From positions 62,001 through 126,000 of the forward strand of contig JAKEKT010000060.1 of the NCBI GenBank assembly GCA_021495925.1: 64,000 nucleotides of DNA. Direction: 5' to 3'. The position numbers and the translations under genes were made by a program. The stretch is from Diplodia intermedia (taxonomy: Eukaryota; Ascomycota; Dothideomycetes; Botryosphaeriales; Botryosphaeriaceae). Shown in pieces: positions 56,500-64,000 of the stretch; position 1 is the stretch's first letter, and every line of letters begins with the position of its first letter. The notes beneath the pieces were generated by a model, which searched no databases, was not told the origin of the DNA, and was given only the letters and a program-made list of their open reading frames with translations.

Positions 56500-58952
56500 G
56501 TACTTGCGCATGCGGAATATGATAGTGAATGAACCAACATGAATGAAATAATGAAATGTTCGTACTACCCTTTAACCAGCAGAGTACTGGTCGGTTCCAA
56601 CTCCCTTACGTGGCGATAGCAAAGTAGAGAAGGCAGAAGATTCGGTCATCTAAGACATTCTACTAATTGTTCCAAGCGAACTTGGCTGGTGCAAAATATG
56701 GCTACGGAGCTCGCGCGGCTCATTGCCCGTATATATCCAATTCATTCAGGCAAAATGTCCGCAACGGACCCAGGAAAGCAACATACATAACACGGCGCGG
56801 GTACTCCGGGCGACAAAATGGCATATGTAGGGGAGGAGGTTTTGGTGACTCCACATATACCTGCGTTAGCAGCATCAGACGTCTCAATTCCGTAGCATTG
56901 TCCATGCATGCATCGAGAGAACAGGAAAGAAGTCCAAGCTCGCCATCACGGACGGACGGTCTCTCGCCCACGTGCAGGGGAAATCCCGGTACGTAAGGCG
57001 ATTTACCCACTCAATGGCGCCATGCAGAGTACAGACGAGCCATGCCCTTCACACTGACTCGCGTTGCAGGTCGTCGACTGCCGCTGGTGCGCATGCCACA
57101 CTGCAACCCACGAACGAGAACTCGACAACGGTTGCAGCCACGTCGTCTCGAATGTCAATGCACCGACACCGCTATAGGTGATCTTGCGCTCTTCCATCAT
57201 TCCCAACTGAAGCCATAAGCTCGAACCCCGTGACCGAAGCATGTGCGAGAGGGACCTCATCCTTGCCGGAAGCACATGCTTGAAGGCGTCTGGTTCATCC
57301 AACGCCACCTCGCTCTGCCAACGCCTCACCTTCCGACGTGCAGTAGTGACACCAACAGTAGCAGCAGCCAATGTGAGAAAGAGCGCTTCGTATCCGGCGT
57401 AGCGCTGCGCTGCGCTGCGCTGCCGCGACGACGACGGCCGCCGCCGCCCCCTCCATTACCCGTAATCACATCCATCCGGTGGGTGGGTGGGCCAACTCTC
57501 TCGCCTGTAATTCACTGTCCGGTCGAGGGCCCCATCGGCAGATGCAAAATGCAATGCACGATGCACCGTCGATCTCGCAGGCCGCGGCACGGCAAGCATG
57601 CAAGAGGCTCCCGTCCCCCGGCATCGCTGACTCGCTGGAAAAAGCCGCTCATAATCTCTCTCTCTTATCAGTGCTGCATATTTCTCGTTTGAGGTCAGCG
57701 TTCAGGTACCTTGCAAGCGCGCTGGGTCGACGATTTGAATGATGGTGTCATATCTTTCTGTCCATCAGGAGCCCCGATCATGGAGATTGATAGCTGAATA
57801 ACGCGGCTATCGCACGAATGGCGAGCGCCGTGGCTGGCAGAAGCTGGTCCAATTGCTGGGTAGGTATACAGTAGTAGAGATTCCACGTGCGGATTGCAAG
57901 GGCTTGCAACGGTACTGTCGATTCAGTGCTCTGCAGATATACGTTGGGCATGGAAATAGACTTCGTTTGGCTGCAAATGACTCTGCACTCCTCCCTCATG
58001 CACGAGATGCAGATTTCGAAACTAAAGAGGCCTATATGGGCGCCGGAGAAACACAAAGCCAACGGTGTATCCACTCTGGTCCTGAGAAGATTGTAATGGG
58101 TACATATGTGATAAGGCGCGGTACGCCGACAACGGTGAAGATAAACGTGCTTTGGCGAGGCAGCTGCGGGCCGTCCCAGGCTTTCCTCGGCCTGCATGGC
58201 AATTGCGTGTGAGCGTGCGCAAGCGATAGGCGTGCGACCCGACCAGACGTAAAATCACAAGCAGGGAAAAGATACACGCACACGGACAGATAATGCCTGC
58301 ATATGTAGAGCATGCTTGGCGAGGAGCGGTGGAGAACAGACACGCTATCGGGATGCATGCAGCCTTTCTTTTGCTTGGCGAGTGCATCTGCTCTGCTTTT
58401 TGCGCACCATCTGCTTGCATGTTTGGAGCTGTCGCCTGAAAATCCATAAAGGCCGCGAAGGCCAGAACCCACATACTGGATATCTCTTCGACTGCCGGCA
58501 TTGGTGTGGGTTTGGTGATGAGTACCTTGGGCGCTTAATCGGCGCCAGTGCGCTAGTGGTGACCAAAGGCAAGCCACCCGATGATTCCGCAGCACGAAGA
58601 TGCATATTGACAGGACATGACGTGGTTTGTCATGTCGTCGATGGAAGAAGCCACGCCGAGAACACGCCGGTGCGGACCTGTCCGTCCGACTATCTCTATC
58701 CCTGGCTGCATCCGATCGCCATGATGCTCTCTGATGGCGCCGGAGGCAGGGCAGAGCAGAGCCTAGCCATTACCCCATTAGTGCCCTCACCTTACTCGAG
58801 CCCGCAAAGCAAGCTTCGTCCGACCGGTCTGAAGCCGGGGCATATTTATACCTCCGCCAGAGGTGATTCCGAGGCTGGCAAGTCGGGCAGTCAAGAGTCT
58901 CACTCTACCCTCTTCTCCTCCATCTTCCCCGAAAGTCCAGCGTGCGCGTACC
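56500..58952. other. Intergenic region, 2.4 kb
   Basis: The longest gene-free stretch between intact genes besides 22-25 kb. A GCGCT-type pentanucleotide run lies at 57402-57424. The ORFs present are short and unrelated to known families. TATTTATA at 58843-58850 is a candidate TATA box for the dehydrogenase, 103 bases before its ATG. Confidence 0.5.
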
Positions 58953-60435
58953 ATGGCTCCTTCGGCGATCGCGGATACGTACGCTTTGGAGGCCAATAAC
59001 AGCGGTAAATGTGCCATCCGGGCTTCCGTCCTGCATGGGCCACGCGACTTACGCATCGTGAGTGCTTTTCCTCCCTCGCATTTGATTTTTCGGTTCCCGC
59101 TTTTCCCCACAGAGGCACCAACAGCCCCCACACCTACCCCATAGGGTAGTGGCGTGGGGGGAAATAGATTGATGACTGCACGACATCTTGATCTGCGATC
59201 CCCCCGTCCATATAATGCTTATTCTCACCCCGTTTCTTCCATTTCAGGAAACAAGGCACCTTCCCGACCCGCTCCCACACGAGCTGCAGGTTGCCGTCCG
59301 CGCCACCGGCATCTGCGGCAGCGACGTTTCCTATTACAGCAAGTTCCGCAACGGTGACCTATGCGCCGTAGCACCGCTGTCTCTGGGCCACGAGTCCGCC
59401 GGTGTGGTTGTGGCAGTCGGTGATCAGGTGCCCGCCAATACCTTCCGTATCGGTGACAGGGTTGCGCTTGAGGTCGGCGTGCCATGCGACTCCTGCAGAT
59501 CTTGCCTGCGGGGCAGGTACAATCTGTGCCCAAAAATGAGGTTCAGAAGCAGCGCCAAGAGCGTTCCGCATTTCCAGGGGACGCTGCAGGAGCGTATCAA
59601 CCACCCGGCCAAGTGGTGCCATAAGTGAGTCGCCTACAGACAGTTCGCCTGGCTGGAAGGATGATGTGCTGACCTGGGCCCAGAATTCCTGACCATGTGT
59701 CATTGGAGTCTGCTGCTCTGCTTGAACCGTTATCCGTAGCGATCCATGCGACGAGAAGAGCAGCGGTGGAGCAGGGCGACACTGCTGTTGTCTTTGGTGC
59801 TGGCACTGTGGGACTCCTGACGGCTGCGATGGCCAAGATGTCTGGAGCTACGACGGTACTCATCGCCGACATCGACATTGGTCGGGTTGAGTACGCCCTC
59901 AGGAATGGCTTTGCCACTCGCGGATACGTCGTGTCAACCGGTCCTCAGCCGCAGGAAACGAGCGAGAAGCTCGCGGCCGCCAAGGCATTTGCCGATGATG
60001 TCATCGAGATCGCGTGTGCTGGTGAGCTGGACGCCGAGGGTGCGGACATAACTTTCGACTGTACGGGCAAGGAGACGTGCATGCAGGCCGGTCTCTTCGT
60101 AAGTGCCGTTTGTCCATCGAGTAGAAGGTGCTAACTTCAGCAAGGCCACAAGACCGGGCGGCAAGCTGATCATGGTCGGCATGGGGACGCCCATCCAGAC
60201 GCTTCCCATGTCCGCTTCTCACCTAAAGGAGGTTGACATAATCGGCATCTTTCGGTACGCCAACACCTACCCAACGGGCATGAAGATCATCTCGTCCGGA
60301 GCGCTGCCGAACTTGGACATGATGGTGACGCACCGCTTCAGCGGACTGGAGTCTGCAAAGGAAGCATTTGAGCTCGCTGGAAGGACGGCTGACGATGACG
60401 GAAAGCTGGTCCTGAAGGTCCTGATCGAATATTGA
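58953..60435 (+). CDS. Zinc-dependent MDR polyol (sorbitol/xylitol-type) dehydrogenase
   Basis: Oxidises a polyol or secondary alcohol with NAD+. Exons are 58953-59057, 59248-59624, 59684-60098 and 60145-60435 (395 aa). The catalytic zinc site is GICGSD and LGHESAG; the structural zinc site has four Cys in VPCDSCRSCLRGRYNLCP. The Rossmann fold is VVFGAGTVGLL with an acidic end of strand 2 (IADIDIGR), favouring NAD over NADP. The C-terminus shows TRPGGKLIMVGMGTP and KEVDIIGIFRYANTYPTG, typical of sorbitol and xylitol dehydrogenases. To keep frame, the third intron must skip a CAG at 60138-60140 and use the AAG ending at 60144. Possible substrates are sorbitol, xylitol or L-arabitol; the sequence does not decide. 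Confidence 0.93.
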
Positions 60436-60826
60436 GGGAGTGAGATACCGAGATACCCGTTTCCGGTTCGTGCTGTTCGGCTTGTAATGGGGCCTGTTGC
60501 AGATAGAATGAATCCCATAAGCTAGGCAAAAGTGCCTTTTGTGCCTGTGGGTGACGTTGCGCGAGAAGGAAGTGATTGTCAGAAGTGGTGGTTGTAGAGG
60601 AAGGAAGGTGCGGCGCCGGCGATGACGCTCGCCCGCCGGTAACAAAAGGTCCGTGCGCGCTGCGGCCTGGAGCTCTGTCCTCCGGCTCAACCACTGCTCC
60701 ACCACCCGCCTCGACACCGCACTCTACCCCGCCGTTTCAGGCTCGACGATCGCGTGGCCGCCGCAGCTCGCCTTCACGTCCACCTTCTCTCCCCACCGTC
60801 GACAAACGCAACGCGCATCCGCAATA
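60436..60826. other. Short intergenic region
   Basis: 390 bases between two genes on the same strand. The CSN6 frame is open upstream of its ATG, but that extension has no conserved features. Confidence 0.6.
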
Positions 60827-62462
60827 ATGGCGGACACGGAGGAAAACCCACTCCTCTCCAGCACCAGAGCTTCCGATACAAGCCCGCAGGTCCAGCTTCA
60901 CCCGCTCGTTCTGCTCACCGTCTCCGACTACATCACGCGCCACACCCTTCGCCAGCAACCCGGTCCCGTTGTCGGCGCCATAATCGGCCAGCAGAATGGT
61001 CGCGAGATCACCATGGAAGTCGCCTTTGAGGTCAAGCTGATCGCCGGTGACGATGGCGAGGTCCGCATTGACGACGCCTGGTTCGGCGAGCGCTTGGAGC
61101 AATGTGAGCAGAGCTTCCCTTCGCAAGTTGCGTGTTGTACCAAAGCTAACCCGTTGCGCAGACAAGACTGTTTTCAAGTCTCCGCCCTTGGACCTTGTCG
61201 GCTGGTTCACGCTGGGTGCTCCCGCCGGTCCCGCGCCCCACCATCTTGCCATCCATGAGTACATCCAGAACGTCCATAACGAGACGGCATTGCTACTGTT
61301 GTTCCACCCGGAGTCCGTTCTCGAGGGCAACGCAACCGGCGGCAAGCTTCCGCTTACTATATACGAGAGCCTTTGGGAGGGCGGTGTCGGCAATGATAAG
61401 GCCACTAGTATGGACATTGACAGCGGTACCGCCGGCCAGGGAAAACAACAGAAATTCCGGGAGTTGACATACTCGGTTGAGACTGGAGAGGCAGAGATGA
61501 TTGCCGTGGACTTCGTGGCAAAAGGCGGTGGTAACGCGACGGACGTCGAGCAGGCTAGGAAGGCTAGCGTTGCCCCAAGCAATAACGGCAGCAAGAGCAA
61601 GAGCAAGGGCAAGGCGAAGGCCGATGTGGAGAACCCAGAGCTAAGCGAGGACTCTGTGCCGTTGACAGCTGAGGATGAAGAACGTAAGTTGACTCCATCC
61701 CCATCTTTGCGTTTGTTGACGACGCTAACCGCTTGAAAATCCAGTCCTTGCTTCCCTCACCGCGAAGTCCAATGCCATCAAGATGCTTGGCGCTCGTATC
61801 AACCTACTTCAAGCCTACCTATCTGAACTTCCGCCCTCCTACCTTACCGACTCTCAGATCCCTCAAACGAAGAACCCGACTGAGCAGCCCAACCACGAGA
61901 TTCTACGCGCCATCCAAGCCCTTCTCTCGCGTCTTCCGCTCCTTGCCCCTCCGGACCGCGCACTCTTCGCACGCGAGGCGGTCCAGCAGCGCGCCGATGT
62001 GGAGCTAACCAACATGCTCGCCAGCATCACGGGCTCCCTCGGAGCTGCTAGCGAGCTCGGCAAGAAATTCGCCATTGTCGACTCGGCGCGCAACAGCCGC
62101 AGGAGCGTCGGCGGCATCGGCGGACCCTTCAGCATGGGCGGCCGTGCGCCCTTCGACATGGACGGCAGCGGCGGGTCTGGGTTCTTCGATGCCCCGATAG
62201 GCGGTGGCAGTGCTGCGTACGTGAGCCCCGGCGAAGGAAGAGTGTTCCCGGGCAGGTATCGCTGAAAAGAGCCTTTTGTGGAAAGGAAAAAAGGACCGGG
62301 GCTTGTGCATGCATCTTTTGAGTCCAACGTTGCTACTAATGTTCTTTCTGCAGGGGCGAGGATTCCTTTCGGGCAAAGTATCGGGAAAAGGCGAGCAAGA
62401 CGAACGATGAAGTGAAGAAGGTAGTGGGCAAGATTACTCAGGCCGAATGCTCCAACATGTAG
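60827..62462 (+). CDS. CSN6: COP9 signalosome subunit 6
   Basis: A non-catalytic MPN-domain subunit of the COP9 signalosome, which removes Nedd8 from cullins. Exons are 60827-61103, 61162-61683, 61745-62255 and 62354-62462 (472 aa). The MPN core is VQLHPLVLLTVSDYITRH, VVGAIIGQQNGREITMEVAF, DLVGWFTLG and LFHPESVLEG, without the JAMM metal ligands, as in Csn6 and Rpn8. The helical C-terminal part has IKMLGARINLLQAYLSELPP and FAREAVQQRADVELTNML. A Lys/Ser linker separates the two. Without the last intron the protein would stop at 62265. A TACTAAT branch site and CTGCAG acceptor support a fourth exon (GEDSFRAKYREKASKTNDEV), although the donor is weak (GTATCG). Confidence 0.92.
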
Positions 62463-63838
62463 AGGGTGGAGACATGACGACGACAGTCCCCCCCATTTCT
62501 TTCCCCATCCATCGTTCGTCGCCTTTTTTCTTTTTTTCATCCCCCTTTTCTCCAGCTCAAACATGGGAAGCGAAAGACGGCAGATGAGGGACAACAACAA
62601 AAAGTCGTAGCTGGCTGAATGGACGTGGGATATGGGGCATGGGATACGGCGTTCTAAGAAGGGGTGGCGATCGCGCGCATACCTTTTTTTTTTTTTCGGA
62701 GAGAGGAGGGATTGATTCATTCTGACGAAAGATGCTGTTGTAAAAGTCCCCGAGGGGATGATCGCCTTATGATAAAACCTATTCGAAACATTATTGACAA
62801 GTACACGAGACCTTGGTAACCAGAGGCAACTTTTTTGTGTCCAAGACCAAGAGAGTCCTGGTTTTTACGGAGACACCTGATCTTCGATTTTGGAGAGACC
62901 ATGTGGGGAGAAGGAAATCCCATGGTCGTTATTATTTGTTGATACCTACGCTTTATTTAAAAGTTGAGAAGCAGCCTACCATGGACGACCCCACCCACCC
63001 ACCCTCCAAGAACAACCAAAAAATCAAGCGGAGAAGCTGTCCGATATATTCTTATACCGCCAATACGTTGAAGCCACCAGTTCTTTCGTTTCAGCTTCTT
63101 CGCGTGATTGTAGCAGCATGCATGCTCCAAGCCTAATGTACCCCCCGGAAGACGGGTTGTTTTGATCGATTGGTACGGCGCGCAGGTGCGGTGGCTCCCC
63201 CGTGTTCTGTTCCTTACGATTCCGAATATCGGTTCTTCTGGATTGTCATGTGAGACGGACGTCGGCACGTTGACAGAATGGGTGTGTGCGGAATGGCGGA
63301 TGATGATCGGAAGGGGAAGGGCTCCTTGGGAAATGGGACTGATCTCGGCACTAACGCTAGAGATTTGCTTAAGCGCGTGGGCGGCTGGATTTGTCAATAC
63401 GGTGGTGTAGAGTTAATGAAACGCTGGTGGGAAGGAAAAAAAGGGGATTGATTTGTTGTCGTTGACCATGTCGGACGTAGCTCTTATCGATACTTCACCA
63501 TTTAGTGCTTTCGAACGTGGAACAAGGCGGACCGGGTGTTTTGGCATTAGATCAAGCGCGGTAGGTACGAAGCTGTTGTCGTTCCGGTTAGCTCAAACTT
63601 TGCAAGTGGTCCTTTCTGGTCCGGCTGTGAGAATCAGTTTAGGCTAGGGTTTAGCGACATGGACGGTTGATGACCATTACCTTTGACGTTTCACCAATCC
63701 ACGCGTACGATGTGACGTCGCAAGGGCTCGAGAGGGTCACAGATACCGGATGATCGTGGTTCGCTCCAAGTCAGTGACGAGTGTTTGTCATGGAATTCGG
63801 ACTTAAGTCGTTGACTCTATTGGGTATGCACCGTCCCT
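62463..63838. other. Intergenic region
   Basis: The 3' flanks of CSN6 and of the minus-strand gene at the window end. T runs near 62520-62700 probably belong to the CSN6 3' end. No gene recognised. Confidence 0.6.
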
Positions 63839-64000
63839 TTAGGGCGGTGCGGCATCTGGGCCCGGAGCAAAAAGATCCTCCTCACGCATCAGCGGCGGAA
63901 AACGTGTCTCCGGACCGTACGCCATGACCGGGGTCTTGTTGTCCTTCTCGCCCGGGTCGTTCTTGTCGTCGTCAAGGCTTGTGTTGAAACGATTGTATTC
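63839..64000 (-). CDS. C-terminal part of an unidentified gene (cut by window edge)
   Basis: On the minus strand a frame open to the window edge gives 53 residues before a TAA at 63839-63841. It is hydrophilic, with a run of Asp/Lys (LDDDKNDPGEKDNKTP), then VMAYGPETRFPPLMREEDLF and a short Pro/Ala tail. The composition and codon use look coding, and no competing frame is as clean. I cannot name the family. It is convergent with CSN6. Confidence 0.55.
   Translation of the reverse strand, partial: EYNRFNTSLDDDKNDPGEKDNKTPVMAYGPETRFPPLMREEDLFAPGPDAAPP

Overview
This window is nuclear DNA of a filamentous ascomycete (Pezizomycotina). The evidence is GC-rich coding sequence, genes split by short (about 46-190 bp) GT-AG introns with CTAAC/CTGAC branch sites, a HET-domain incompatibility gene, a DUF6594 protein, a CHY/RING ubiquitin ligase, and many single-copy eukaryotic housekeeping genes on both strands with no operons. 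A Dothideomycete-like origin is a guess only. I place 22 complete protein genes, one gene cut by each window edge, and two degraded genes. I saw no tRNA, rRNA, CRISPR or intact transposon.

Layout. 0-22 kb is mostly housekeeping: an ACO2-type mitochondrial aconitase (5' end missing), cytochrome c peroxidase, a small GPI-anchored wall protein, the ribosome-biogenesis factor LTO1 (minus), a CHY/CTCHY/RING protein, ribosomal protein L31, GINS subunit Psf2 (minus) divergent from the ER glucosyltransferase ALG10, a DUF6594 membrane protein, and an unknown coiled-coil protein (minus). 22-30 kb is accessory: a frameshifted orphan gene, a 949-aa HET protein and a frameshifted second HET gene beside it. 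A peroxisomal acyl-CoA oxidase ending in SKL (minus) closes this block.

34.7-44.3 kb holds the most unusual content. A 2115-residue secreted protein has a Cys-rich head and a PAN/Apple-like domain, followed by about 1200 residues of Pro-containing five-residue repeats nested in larger repeats. Convergent to it is a 615-residue secreted protein made almost only of Ala, Asp, Glu, Pro, Gly and Lys, with one short central heptad segment. 45-60 kb is rich in catabolic or detoxification enzymes: an FAD monooxygenase, a fumarylacetoacetase-family hydrolase, a glutathione transferase, an epoxide hydrolase and a zinc polyol/alcohol dehydrogenase. They are interrupted by a divergent pair of splicing-related genes, PHF5A/RDS3 and pinin. 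The window ends with COP9 signalosome subunit 6 and the C-terminus of an unidentified minus-strand gene.

How the genes may work together. Most are independent housekeeping functions. The FAD monooxygenase, FAH-family hydrolase and GST are adjacent and could form a small aromatic-catabolism cluster (inference). The two repeat-rich secreted proteins look like cell-surface or matrix material. All exon boundaries were set by reading frame, splice consensus and family conservation; none is backed by transcript data. Stops, starts and introns were located by hand and could be off by a base in places.
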